The notes under the pieces: generated by a model
Seen by the model: the letters and a program-made list of their open reading frames with translations, nothing else
Database searches by the model: none
Told to the model about the DNA's origin: nothing
Source of the DNA: Candidatus Moraniibacteriota bacterium
GTDB taxonomy: Bacteria; Patescibacteriota; Minisyncoccia; Moranbacterales; UBA9337
Assembly (NCBI GenBank): GCA_023229615.1
Contig: JALNYX010000007.1
Coordinates: 1 to 27,973, forward strand
DNA length: 27,973 bases
Direction: 5' to 3'
Translations under genes and position numbers: made by a program
Shown: positions 14,445-21,749 of the stretch, piece by piece
Layout: every line of letters starts with the position of its first letter
Numbering within the stretch: position 1 is the stretch's first letter

Positions 14445-15347
14445 TTACTTACATTTAACAATTACCTCTGGAAAATTATAGGGATCAGTAAGACTGCAGG
14501 AAGGACTGTCTTGACCACTATAAACAACAATCCATTTATCGGACTGCTTGATTGCATAAAATCCGATATTCTCCCCACCATTGCCAAAAAATGTTCCACG
14601 CAAATAATTATTAATACTTTTATCTAACCGCACATATGAGTATAGATTGTACTTGTCACACTTAGATCCCTTGCAACCGAATCCCTCGGGTAGATTTTTT
14701 TTACCATATTCTATATAAGCCTGAATTAATTCTTGTTTATCTTTTTTAGTGAAATTTTTTGGATAAAATCTACCTTGGTTTAAAGTATCAATCAAAATTT
14801 TTTTCTCTGTATCCCAGCAATCAGGAATCATATCTGAAGGAAATTTATACTTTTTAAAATCTTGGCACGACCCCCAATATCCCGTGTAGCTGGTTGTTAC
14901 AAGAGTCCAGGCGTTATCGGATTTTGCTGCAAACCAAATTCCATCTGCTGTGTTATGATATTTACCATCTCTGGTGATATTATAACCATCATAAATAAAT
15001 CTTCCGATAGCGTGATCTTTTTCATTTGTCTCGACAGTTGTTGTGACGCTGTAATTTTTTACTTTCCAGTTCGGAAATTTCTTGAATATAGCCTGCCGTA
15101 TTATTTCTTCCAAACTTACGCCAGGCTCTATCGCGATAGTTGGATATTCTATTGCCTCGGGAATTTCTTGATTCTTGTTTAATTCTTCTTGATTATTCTC
15201 TATTTGTGGTACTATATTTTGCTGATTATTCTGCGATGAAATTTTATACCTGATATCTTCATACTTCCACACAAAAACACTAGCAGTTATTAAAAACACA
15301 ACAATGATTATAGCTGCTAATTTAGTATTTATTTGTTTTTTGTTCAT
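14445..15347 (-). CDS. Membrane-anchored protein with two similar Cys-containing halves, unknown
   Basis: A 300-residue protein I cannot assign. Residues 9-28 (KLAAIIIVVFLITASVFVW) form an N-terminal anchor, followed by an Asn/Gln/Glu-rich linker to about residue 70. Two segments then look alike: AIGRFIYDGYNI...DGIWFAAKSDNAWTLV..YTGYWGSCQDF...FPSDMIPDCW (about 113-178) and YLRGTFFGNGGENIGFYAIK, SDKWIVVYSGQDSPSCSLTD, FPEVIVKC (about 247-299). Each ends with a Cys pair that could form a disulphide. A KNLPEGFGCKGSKCDKY segment lies between them. The pattern suggests an extracytoplasmic tandem-domain protein; function unknown. Confidence 0.75.
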   Translation of the reverse strand: MNKKQINTKLAAIIIVVFLITASVFVWKYEDIRYKISSQNNQQNIVPQIENNQEELNKNQEIPEAIEYPTIAIEPGVSLEEIIRQAIFKKFPNWKVKNYSVTTTVETNEKDHAIGRFIYDGYNITRDGKYHNTADGIWFAAKSDNAWTLVTTSYTGYWGSCQDFKKYKFPSDMIPDCWDTEKKILIDTLNQGRFYPKNFTKKDKQELIQAYIEYGKKNLPEGFGCKGSKCDKYNLYSYVRLDKSINNYLRGTFFGNGGENIGFYAIKQSDKWIVVYSGQDSPSCSLTDPYNFPEVIVKCK

Positions 15348-15447
15348 TTTTTTTATTATAAGATTATAGGGATATATTTAGTAATTAATTTGAATGAAAT
15401 TAGAATGAACTACTGAGTTATTGTTGCGGTGTTGAGTTTTTGTTTAA

Positions 15448-16041
15448 TTACATCTTTTCTATTTCCCTAACCACGTCGTCAAAACTCGAAACTATTTTAA
15501 ATGGATTCCCTTTTTCAAGTCTATCTCTTTTATGAAAACCAAAATCTACTGCAATTGTTTTAATTCCAGCTTTATTACCCTCTAGAATATCTCCCAACGT
15601 ATCTGTCACAAAAACACAATCATTCACATTAAGCTTATATTTTTCAAATAAATATTTAAATTTTTCAATTTTGGATTGATGTGTTTCTGCTCCCATTATT
15701 TCTTTGAAAATGTGGGTGAACTTATTATTTTGAAAATAAGTATTCAATGCCTCTTCTTGATTAGATGAAATTATGAACAAAGCATATTTTTCGTGCAGTT
15801 TTTCCAAATTATTCTTGATATTCTCATCTATTTTTAAATACTTAAATGCCTCATTTTGTAACTTAAAAAAATCATCATTATCTTTTTTCTTAAGATCCTT
15901 GTTTTCAAAAATATTCCCATTAAAAAAATCTCGGTATTTCTCTTCAGTTAGTTCCTCACCAAAAAGCCCAACGTTTATCTTATAAGCTAAATCAAAGGTA
16001 TCATGAATTACACCATCAAAATCAAAGATAATTGCTTTCAT
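15448..16041 (-). CDS. HAD-superfamily hydrolase (phosphatase-like)
   Basis: A 197-residue HAD hydrolase. Motif I is IIFDFDGVIHDT (Asp7 nucleophile, Asp9 acid/base), motif II is LFIISSNQEE (Ser), the Lys of motif III lies in the region QSKIEKFKYLFEKY, and motif IV is CVFVTDTLGDILEG with the metal-binding Asp pair. A helical cap lies between motifs I and II (about residues 15-80), as in the phosphoglycolate phosphatase/beta-phosphoglucomutase group. Substrate cannot be read from sequence. It is AT-rich and has its own promoter. Confidence 0.9.
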   Translation of the reverse strand: MKAIIFDFDGVIHDTFDLAYKINVGLFGEELTEEKYRDFFNGNIFENKDLKKKDNDDFFKLQNEAFKYLKIDENIKNNLEKLHEKYALFIISSNQEEALNTYFQNNKFTHIFKEIMGAETHQSKIEKFKYLFEKYKLNVNDCVFVTDTLGDILEGNKAGIKTIAVDFGFHKRDRLEKGNPFKIVSSFDDVVREIEKM

Positions 16042-16073
16042 AAGTTTTATAATTATTATAGTATTATCTACTC

Positions 16074-16101
16074 ATTATACTATTAAATCCGGTCTATTCA
16101 A
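16074..16101 (-). promoter_or_regulatory. Promoter of the HAD gene with overlapping inverted repeat
   Basis: On the minus strand TTGAAT (16096-16101), a 16-base spacer and a perfect TATAAT (16074-16079). A 7-bp inverted repeat ATAGTAT / ATACTAT (16058-16064 and 16077-16083) overlaps the -10 and could be an operator. Confidence 0.6.
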
Positions 16102-16129
16102 AGTTGCTCAATGACAATTCTGTTTTGAA

Positions 16130-16168
16130 AAAAATAAAGGGCTTGCAGTATACTACCACAAGCCCTTG
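16130..16168 (-). terminator. Terminator of the cold-shock-domain gene
   Basis: On the minus strand AAGGGCTTG / CAAGCCCTT with a 13-base loop, then TATTTTTTTTC. Confidence 0.88.
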
Positions 16169-16186
16169 TTGCGCGCGTTATGCGTG

Positions 16187-16741
16187 CTACCAACGTTTTG
16201 GTCGTCGTCTAGTTTCTACTGGTCGTGGATCTTTCGTGTCCATCCAGCCACTTTCTGTTTCGATCTCAAACCAGACTTGATGGCTGAAGTCGCCACAGGA
16301 AAACGTCGGATAGAGATCATCCATTCGATGATCGCTCGTCCGCGGGTATTTTGCGCAGAGCAACCTAATATCCGATCCCTCCCAGAGCACTTCTGGTTTT
16401 CCGGGCGCATTACCACAAACCGTTGTTTGCTTCATGACTCTGAAGACATCAGGCGCCGAACGGGAGTCAATCTCCATTGTGGCTCGATCGTAATCTTGAG
16501 CGAAACCCCAAGGGGACGCTTTCGGACCCTTAGAGCCAGGAGTGCGAATAAAAACAATTGCATCACCTTTTTTTGGTTCAGTCCTGAGTTTGCCTTCGGA
16601 AAAGACAGCATCTTCTTTGCCGGCTATGATATTTTCACCATCATTAAAGTGGAAAAATATTTCTTTTCCATTTTCATCAATGATGAATCCGAAACGCTTA
16701 TTGTCCCTGCTATCAAAGAACTTCACGATACCTTCTTCCAT
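16187..16741 (-). CDS. Cold-shock-domain protein with an unrecognised C-terminal region
   Basis: A 184-residue protein from ATG 16741, chosen because AAGGAG stands 8 bases upstream and the domain begins at once; an ATG at 16762 would add seven residues. Residues 1 to about 70 form a cold-shock domain: MEEGIVKFFDSRDNKRFGFI covers RNP1 and EIFFHFNDGENI covers RNP2, the aromatic surfaces that bind single-stranded nucleic acid. The remaining 115 residues (SPWGFAQDYDRATMEIDSRS, VFRVMKQTTVCGNAPGKPEV, LYPTFSCGDFSHQVWFEIET) match nothing I know. They contain three Cys and end in a basic PRPVETRRRPKRW tail. This half is visibly more GC-rich than its surroundings. Ordinary CspA proteins are only about 70 residues, so this is a fusion or a larger CSD variant. 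Confidence 0.82.
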   Translation of the reverse strand: MEEGIVKFFDSRDNKRFGFIIDENGKEIFFHFNDGENIIAGKEDAVFSEGKLRTEPKKGDAIVFIRTPGSKGPKASPWGFAQDYDRATMEIDSRSAPDVFRVMKQTTVCGNAPGKPEVLWEGSDIRLLCAKYPRTSDHRMDDLYPTFSCGDFSHQVWFEIETESGWMDTKDPRPVETRRRPKRW

Positions 16742-16883
16742 TTCACTTACTCCTTCACTCACTCATATTATCATCTGGAATATTCCTTTGAACTTAGCAA
16801 TATTGCAAAGTACCGATGATGCGCATATTTTACACTAACCTCATATCATACAGTTAAAATACATTTTTGTCAACCGCACAATC

Positions 16884-16911
16884 AAAAAACAGCTCATTTT
16901 AGCTGTTTTTT
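16884..16911 (-). terminator. Terminator after tRNA-Gln (dnaX transcript)
   Basis: AAAAAACAGCT / AGCTGTTTTTT stem with a 6-base loop. It can act on either strand, but it lies directly downstream of the minus-strand tRNA. Confidence 0.82.
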
Positions 16912-16921
16912 CTTTTCAATG

Positions 16922-16993
16922 TTGGGGCGGTAGGATTCGAACCTACGCGTGGGGGCTTCAAAGGCCCCTGCCTTACCGCTTGGCTACGCCCCA
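16922..16993 (-). tRNA. tRNA-Gln (anticodon TTG)
   Basis: The minus strand folds as a full cloverleaf: acceptor TGGGGCG with CGCCCCA, D-arm GCC/GGC, anticodon arm GGGGC-CTTTGAA-GCCCC with anticodon TTG (16959-16961), and T-arm GTAGG-TTCGAAT-CCTAC. The discriminator base is A and CCA is not encoded. It lies 14 bases after the dnaX stop, so it probably shares the dnaX transcript. Confidence 0.95.
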
Positions 16994-17007
16994 AATATGT
17001 TTTAAAT

Positions 17008-18702
17008 TTATTGCTCTTCCACAATCGTCCCTCCAAACATTTCAGTGGCATCTTGGAGTAAGGAAGCGGTTTCGCTGGGTTTTGATTCCGCGGAGCCTTT
17101 CGCTTGATTATTTTTCCTGACAATCTTCACTCCTGCTTCTTCTTCAGTGGCAATATCAATTCGACAGTCAACCTCTAGGATTTTATCGAAAACTTGCTTA
17201 ATTGTCAACCTGTTTTGCGGTTCACTGAATTTTTCTTTGTAAAAAGGAAAGGCTGTGGCGATTACAATTGTATTGCCGTCAATTCTAACCGGTTCGCAAT
17301 TGGAAAGAAAAGCCGAAAGAGAATGGTTAAACTTCTTCATTTCAACAAGAAATTGACCCCAGGCGGTTTTTACCTCGGCTAAATTGATAGACTTGCAATT
17401 TGGATTTGCGTCAGAGTCTGAATTTTTCGGAAGGGGAGAGATGGTTTTTTCTTTCGTTGGAAGCGGAGCGGTCTGCGAATCCTGGGAAGTTTTCGGTATC
17501 TCGGCGGGTTTTTCTGTGGCGTAATTTGAGGGAGATGTTCTTGTTGTTTGGGGAGTTTCAATTTTTTCTTTCGGCTCATCTTCAGATGGCAGGTTAGGGA
17601 TGGGCGAATTTTCATCGCTTCCGGATATTTTTATAAACGCAATTTCCAATGGAAGTTGCGGAATGAAAGAAGTACGTATTTTGTTTTTGGCATCGGAAAG
17701 AATTTCAATAGCCGAAACAATTCTTGCTAGCTCTGTTTTTTGTGCCAGAGCGGTTATTGCTTCTGATTGTTCTTGGGTAAAGTTTTTGAGAATCTCCGGC
17801 ATTTTGCAATTAATGGAAAGAATCATCGTTTGGCGGAGATAATTGATGAGAGATTTTCCGAAAAATTCCAAATCAAGACCATTTTTTGCCAATTCATTGA
17901 GAATTAAAAGAGCATTTGCTGTTTGGTGATCAAATAAGAGTTCACTTATTTTCGCCACTTCTTTGTGTGAAGTTGTTCCAAGGATTTCTTCAACTTCTTT
18001 GGTGGTGATATTTTGGTCTTCCAGAGAAATAATTTGCGCCAAAAGGGATTCGGCATCCCGCATTCCTCCTTCAGCGGCCAGGGCAATCATCTCCACTGCT
18101 TCTTTTTCAATTTTTATTTTTTCATTCTTGGCAATGAAAGAAAGTTTGGAAATGATATCTTCCAATGAAAGGCGAGTGAAATCAAAGCGCTGGCAACGGG
18201 AAAGAATAGTTTCCGGAACTTTGTGAATTTCAGTTGTCGCTAAAATGAAAACAGCGTGAGCTGGTGGTTCTTCTAGTGTCTTGAGTAAAGCATTGAATGC
18301 GCCGGACGAAAGCATATGAACTTCGTCAATTATGTAGACTTTGTATTTTCCGACGGATGGGGGAAGTTTGACTGTTTCGCGTAGCTCTCTGATATTCTCC
18401 ACTCCGGTATTGGAAGCGGCATCAATTTCGATAATATCCATTGATGTACCTTTGGAGATAAGTTGACAGGACTGGCAATTTTCGCAAGGTTCAAAATTTT
18501 TGCGATCGGCGCAACTGATGGCTTTGGCAAAGATTCTTGCTAGGGTAGTTTTTCCGGTTCCACGCGGTCCGGTGAAAAGATAGGCATGACCAATATGCTC
18601 ATTGGCAATAGCTCCTGAGAGAGTCTTGACGATGTGCTGTTGTCCGATAATATCGGAAAATTTCTGTGGCCGGTATTTTCGGTATAATGTCTTTGAAATC
18701 AT
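17008..18702 (-). CDS. dnaX: DNA polymerase III subunit gamma/tau
   Basis: The clamp-loader ATPase of the replisome, 564 residues. It opens with the typical MISKTLYRKYRPQKFSDIIG. Walker A GPRGTGKT lies at 45-52, a four-Cys zinc site at Cys64, 73, 76 and 79 (ISC...CENCQSC), Walker B IIDEVHML at 124-131 and the SRC arginine-finger motif at 168-170. The helical lid and the collar domain run to about 350. A Pro/Ser/Thr/Lys-rich linker (about 365-430) then leads to a C-terminal tau-like domain (VKTAWGQFLVEMKKFNHSLS) that in other bacteria contacts the replicative polymerase or helicase. No slippery frameshift signal was identified. Transcribed toward the tRNA-Gln gene. Confidence 0.96.
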   Translation of the reverse strand: MISKTLYRKYRPQKFSDIIGQQHIVKTLSGAIANEHIGHAYLFTGPRGTGKTTLARIFAKAISCADRKNFEPCENCQSCQLISKGTSMDIIEIDAASNTGVENIRELRETVKLPPSVGKYKVYIIDEVHMLSSGAFNALLKTLEEPPAHAVFILATTEIHKVPETILSRCQRFDFTRLSLEDIISKLSFIAKNEKIKIEKEAVEMIALAAEGGMRDAESLLAQIISLEDQNITTKEVEEILGTTSHKEVAKISELLFDHQTANALLILNELAKNGLDLEFFGKSLINYLRQTMILSINCKMPEILKNFTQEQSEAITALAQKTELARIVSAIEILSDAKNKIRTSFIPQLPLEIAFIKISGSDENSPIPNLPSEDEPKEKIETPQTTRTSPSNYATEKPAEIPKTSQDSQTAPLPTKEKTISPLPKNSDSDANPNCKSINLAEVKTAWGQFLVEMKKFNHSLSAFLSNCEPVRIDGNTIVIATAFPFYKEKFSEPQNRLTIKQVFDKILEVDCRIDIATEEEAGVKIVRKNNQAKGSAESKPSETASLLQDATEMFGGTIVEEQ

Positions 18703-18778
18703 AAAAGTTTCATAAAACTTACAAATCTTACTGCTAAGCTATTTTATCACATTTTCAGATAATGAGAAATCATCCAAG

Positions 18779-18807
18779 CAAAAACAGACAATCCTTGTCT
18801 GTTTTTG
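18779..18807 (-). terminator. Terminator after the GtrA gene
   Basis: CAAAAACAGACA / TGTCTGTTTTTG, a perfect 12-bp stem with a 5-base loop. It separates the GtrA unit from dnaX. Confidence 0.85.
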
Positions 18808-18846
18808 GTATTTGAATAAATTTATGTTGATTTATACGCTATGCCA

Positions 18847-19305
18847 TTATTTCTTGAAAACCCAAAATTTGTATCCGATGAAGTTCCAAATTAATCCGAC
18901 AGCGGTTCCGGCGAGTCCTCCGAGGCTTACCCAGATTTGGTCGGTCAAGAAATTGAAATTAAGGAAATCGTTGATTGGCGCTTTGAGATAGGTTACAGTT
19001 ACGGTTGCGACTGTGACATTGATAATCATTCCAATCACGCTTACAGACAGAAATTGAGAGAATTTTTTGCCCTCATTCTTTCTGGAAGCATCTTCGAACG
19101 TCCAATGCTTATTGAGAAAGTAACTGAAAGTTACTGCAACCAGAAAGGATAATCCCTTTTGAATTCCGTAACCAGTCCCTTCTTTTATTCCAGTGGAAAT
19201 AGTTTCGATATTTAAGATTATCAAATCCACTCCCGTATTCATTGCTCCGATCACGGCAAAACGCAAAAATTGTCCGAATGATTTCTTAACAGCTTGGTTG
19301 TCCAT
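18847..19305 (-). CDS. GtrA family membrane protein
   Basis: A 152-residue protein with four predicted membrane segments. It has the GtrA signature: FLRFAVIGAMNTGVDLIILN at the first helix, VAVTFSYFLNKHWTFEDAS after the second, FSQFLSVSVIG in the third and GLIWNFIGYKFWVFKK at the end. GtrA/DPMS-type proteins are thought to move or present polyprenyl-phosphate-linked sugars for cell-surface glycosylation. No glycosyltransferase gene is adjacent. It lies 39 bases after the 19345-20130 gene and is probably cotranscribed with it. Confidence 0.92.
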   Translation of the reverse strand: MDNQAVKKSFGQFLRFAVIGAMNTGVDLIILNIETISTGIKEGTGYGIQKGLSFLVAVTFSYFLNKHWTFEDASRKNEGKKFSQFLSVSVIGMIINVTVATVTVTYLKAPINDFLNFNFLTDQIWVSLGGLAGTAVGLIWNFIGYKFWVFKK

Positions 19306-19344
19306 TTTTTTTAGAATTTATTTTTTTTAATCTTATTGTATTTG

Positions 19345-20130
19345 TTAAACTTTTTCAGTTCCGACTTTTTCTTTTTCAATTTCTTTTTTTATTTCTTCAA
19401 TGTCTAGCGCCCATTCGTCCATAGAAGAATCGTCGCTTGTTTCATTTGTTGTGTATTCTTCTTTTTCTTTGATAATTTTTTCTATTTCTCCTGTTGGTTC
19501 TTCTTCTTTTTTTTCTATCTCAGGAATGTCATTGACAGGTTTGTGGAAAATTGGATTTCCTGCGGATCCTTTTTGAAGAACGTTTTCAATAGCAGCCCAT
19601 TCGCTGTTAATGCTACGAGGAACAACAATAACAACCTCATCTCCCGGTTCGATTTTGAAGTAGGTAATAGAAGCCAAGAGGATGTGGTATGGTTTTCCTT
19701 CGGCAATAACAAAATAATTTTCATTTTCATCTTGACCAACAACGCCGATAATGTTTTTTCTTTCAGCCGGACCAATTTGTTTGTATATGAAAGAGCCGTC
19801 TGAAGAGATTGTGAGCTTGAGCATATCTCCTTCAACGAGTTTTGATTTGGATGCATAATTTGCCGGGACGGGATATTGTTTGCCGTCCGTTCCAACCATT
19901 ATTTGTCCATCGAATGTTCCTTGAATGATATTAGCCTCTGCATACTCTTCGTCGACTTTTCTTCTGCGTCCTGTTTTCTTTTTCCCTTCCAAATTCAAAA
20001 GCATCGCTTTGGCGCTTTGGATGGTTTTTTCGGCACTGTTGATGGTGTCGCGCAGGGCTTCGATTTGGCGGATTTTATCATCCTCGGTTAAATCAGCCGC
20101 GGTTTTCATTTTTTTATTTTCATTTTTCAT
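19345..20130 (-). CDS. Conserved-looking cytoplasmic protein with coiled-coil start and acidic tail, unknown
   Basis: A 261-residue soluble protein I do not recognise. Residues 12-50 form a likely coiled coil (DDKIRQIEALRDTINSAEKT), followed by a basic patch GKKKTGRRRK. The middle (about 70-180) looks like one or two small beta-barrel domains: GTDGKQYPVPANYASKSKLV, EGDMLKLTISSDGSFIYKQI, then KNIIGVVGQDENENYFV and EPGDEVVIVVPRSINSEWAA. The last 70 residues are Glu/Lys-rich and probably disordered. An in-frame ATG at 20109 (MKTAADL) is an alternative start. The basic patch plus beta-barrel would fit nucleic-acid binding, but that is only a guess. Confidence 0.8.
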   Translation of the reverse strand: MKNENKKMKTAADLTEDDKIRQIEALRDTINSAEKTIQSAKAMLLNLEGKKKTGRRRKVDEEYAEANIIQGTFDGQIMVGTDGKQYPVPANYASKSKLVEGDMLKLTISSDGSFIYKQIGPAERKNIIGVVGQDENENYFVIAEGKPYHILLASITYFKIEPGDEVVIVVPRSINSEWAAIENVLQKGSAGNPIFHKPVNDIPEIEKKEEEPTGEIEKIIKEKEEYTTNETSDDSSMDEWALDIEEIKKEIEKEKVGTEKV

Positions 20131-20204
20131 TTTTGTTTTTTTAAACTAGCAGAATTCAAAAGAGAAGATTCCCCCTGAAATTTACTGTTTTTGTCTTTAA
20201 TAAA

Positions 20205-20233
20205 ATTATATAATATTTTGCAAAATCAGGCAA
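20205..20233 (-). promoter_or_regulatory. Promoter of the 19345-20130 gene and GtrA
   Basis: On the minus strand TTGCCT (20228-20233), a 17-base spacer and a perfect TATAAT (20205-20210). Confidence 0.55.
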
Positions 20234-20251
20234 ACGCAGTTTTGATTTTTG

Positions 20252-20260
20252 TGCTATAAT
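20252..20260 (+). promoter_or_regulatory. Extended -10 promoter of the MFS gene
   Basis: TGCTATAAT, a perfect extended -10, with no good -35. It lies close to the divergent promoter at 20205-20233. The expected start of transcription is only a few bases before an ATG at 20270. Confidence 0.55.
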
Positions 20261-20269
20261 AAACTTGTT

Positions 20270-20353
20270 ATGCCATTTACTACGCTACTTTTACTTGGTC
20301 AATTTCATCTGTTGTGTAAATTATGGAAGCATAATAGTGGTTCGACTAGATGA
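20270..20353 (+). CDS. Possible leader peptide (27 residues) before the MFS gene
   Basis: ATG 20270 begins about 10 bases after the -10, so the message could be leaderless. It encodes MPFTTLLLLGQFHLLCKLWK and seven more residues, ending with TGA at 20351. The same stretch can also fold: TTATGCCAT near its start pairs with ATGGAAGCATAA near 20322 with a two-base bulge. Whether it is translated is unknown. Confidence 0.25.
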   Translation: MPFTTLLLLGQFHLLCKLWKHNSGSTR

Positions 20354-20389
20354 ATATTGCAAAATAAAAATTAAACAGGATAATGAATT

Positions 20390-21586
20390 ATGAATTTCAA
20401 ATTGGGAAAAAGATATTTTGATGGAAATGTTAGAAGTGGATTCGTTGCTTTGTATAGCAGTAAATCAATAATTAGAATTGCCGGAGGACTGTTTGGAATT
20501 TTTTTGCCAATTTTTTTATATGAAATTTTTGGGAATGATTTTTCCAAGGTAGCTTGGTATTATATTGCCAGCGATTTTTTTTATATCGCGCTTATTCCGC
20601 TCGGAGCAATTCTGCTTAATCATTTTGGATTTCGACGGGCGCTTCGAGCCAGTGTTTTTCTGGGAGCTTTTTTCTATGGAAGTTTTTATTTTACCACTGA
20701 AAATAATGTTTTATTGATAGTGGTCCTTTCCTTGATATTTCTTGTTTTATGGAGAATTATGCATTGGATTCCGTATCATGTTGATTTCGCCAAATTTACG
20801 GATAAGAAAAATCGAGGAAGAGAAGTTGGACTGCTGGAAGCGACCACTAATGTTATCGGAGTGATAACTCCTTTTGTGGCAGGATTGGTGATTTCCCGGG
20901 CTGGTTTTGATACGCTTTTTTTAATCGCTGTTGCGATATATTTAGCTTCATATATTCCTCTTTTGACAATTCCAAAAACTAGGGAGAATTTCAGTTGGGG
21001 ATATTTTCAAACTTGGGGACAATTGTTTTGTCGGCAGAGGCGAGCGAATGTTCTGGCTTATGTGGCGGATGGCGCTGAAAATGTGGTAGGAGTGATTGTG
21101 TGGCCGATTTTCATTTTTGAGTTGCTTAAGGGGAATTATGTGGAAGTTGGCTTTATTTCAGCGTTGATAACCGGAACGACCATAATATTGCAGATTTTGA
21201 TGGGAAAGTATGTTGACGGGAAATTTTCCAAAAAGAAATTTATTCATTTTGGAAGTACGCTGTATTCAATCGGTTGGATTTTGAAAATTTTTGTCGTGAC
21301 ATCTTTTCAAATTTTCATTATTGATGCTTATCACAAATTAATGAAAATTTTTCTGCGCATTCCGTTTGACGCTCTTTCATATGAAATTGCAGCTGATGAG
21401 GGTCATTTTGTGGATGAATATACAGTGATTCACGAAATGGCTCTTAGCTCCGGAAAGGTAATTGCGATGCTTTTGATTATTCCAATCTCGCTTCTGACAA
21501 GTTTGAGTTCAACCTTTTTAATCGCTGCGCTGGCTTCAATTATTCTTAATTTTTTGCGTGCCAAAGAAGTGGCGATTTCCAATTGA
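20390..21586 (+). CDS. MFS-type membrane transporter
   Basis: A 398-residue integral membrane protein with about 11-12 hydrophobic segments in two six-helix halves. The loop between helices 2 and 3 has LLNHFGFRRALRAS, a loose version of the MFS G-x-x-x-D-R/K motif. A central loop (PKTRENFSWGYFQTWGQLFC) divides the halves, and the second half has GKYVDGKFSKKKFIHFGS, the matching loop. The helix-4/5 region contains an unusual HWIPYHVDFAKFTDKKNRG that may be part of the transport path. Substrate cannot be told from sequence. A terminator follows and separates it from the dcw operon. Confidence 0.85.
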   Translation: MNFKLGKRYFDGNVRSGFVALYSSKSIIRIAGGLFGIFLPIFLYEIFGNDFSKVAWYYIASDFFYIALIPLGAILLNHFGFRRALRASVFLGAFFYGSFYFTTENNVLLIVVLSLIFLVLWRIMHWIPYHVDFAKFTDKKNRGREVGLLEATTNVIGVITPFVAGLVISRAGFDTLFLIAVAIYLASYIPLLTIPKTRENFSWGYFQTWGQLFCRQRRANVLAYVADGAENVVGVIVWPIFIFELLKGNYVEVGFISALITGTTIILQILMGKYVDGKFSKKKFIHFGSTLYSIGWILKIFVVTSFQIFIIDAYHKLMKIFLRIPFDALSYEIAADEGHFVDEYTVIHEMALSSGKVIAMLLIIPISLLTSLSSTFLIAALASIILNFLRAKEVAISN

Positions 21587-21627
21587 CTAATTGAAATGCC
21601 TGTGAGGATATGTGGATAACTTCAAAT

Positions 21628-21653
21628 AATCGCCGTGGGTGGCGGTTTTTTTG
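21628..21653 (+). terminator. Terminator of the MFS gene
   Basis: AATCGCC / GGCGGTT stem (one G-T pair), 6-base loop, then a run of T. A DnaA-box-like TGTGGATAA lies just upstream at 21611-21619. Confidence 0.72.
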
Positions 21654-21667
21654 TTGGCGAAAATGTG

Positions 21668-21696
21668 TTGACGGCTGGATGGTGGTGGAGTAAAAT
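21668..21696 (+). promoter_or_regulatory. Promoter of the dcw operon
   Basis: TTGACG (21668-21673), a 17-base spacer and TAAAAT (21691-21696), directly after the MFS terminator and 53 bases before mraZ. Confidence 0.75.
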
Positions 21697-21702
21697 AGAG
21701 AT

Positions 21703-21732
21703 AAGTGTTGCCAGGTGGAACAAAGTGGGTAA
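21703..21732 (+). promoter_or_regulatory. MraZ-box-like operator
   Basis: Three direct repeats with a 10-base period: AAGTGTTGCC, AGGTGGAACA, AAGTGGGTAA. MraZ proteins bind tandem GTGG/TGGG repeats spaced by about one helical turn upstream of their own gene. The site overlaps the expected transcription start, which fits autorepression. Confidence 0.65.
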
Positions 21733-21749
21733 TTTCTAACTTCTAGAAT

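Noticed and set aside
16166..16819. 217-codon open frame on the plus strand
   Set aside because: It lies antisense to the cold-shock-domain gene, which has RNP motifs, a Shine-Dalgarno sequence and its own terminator.
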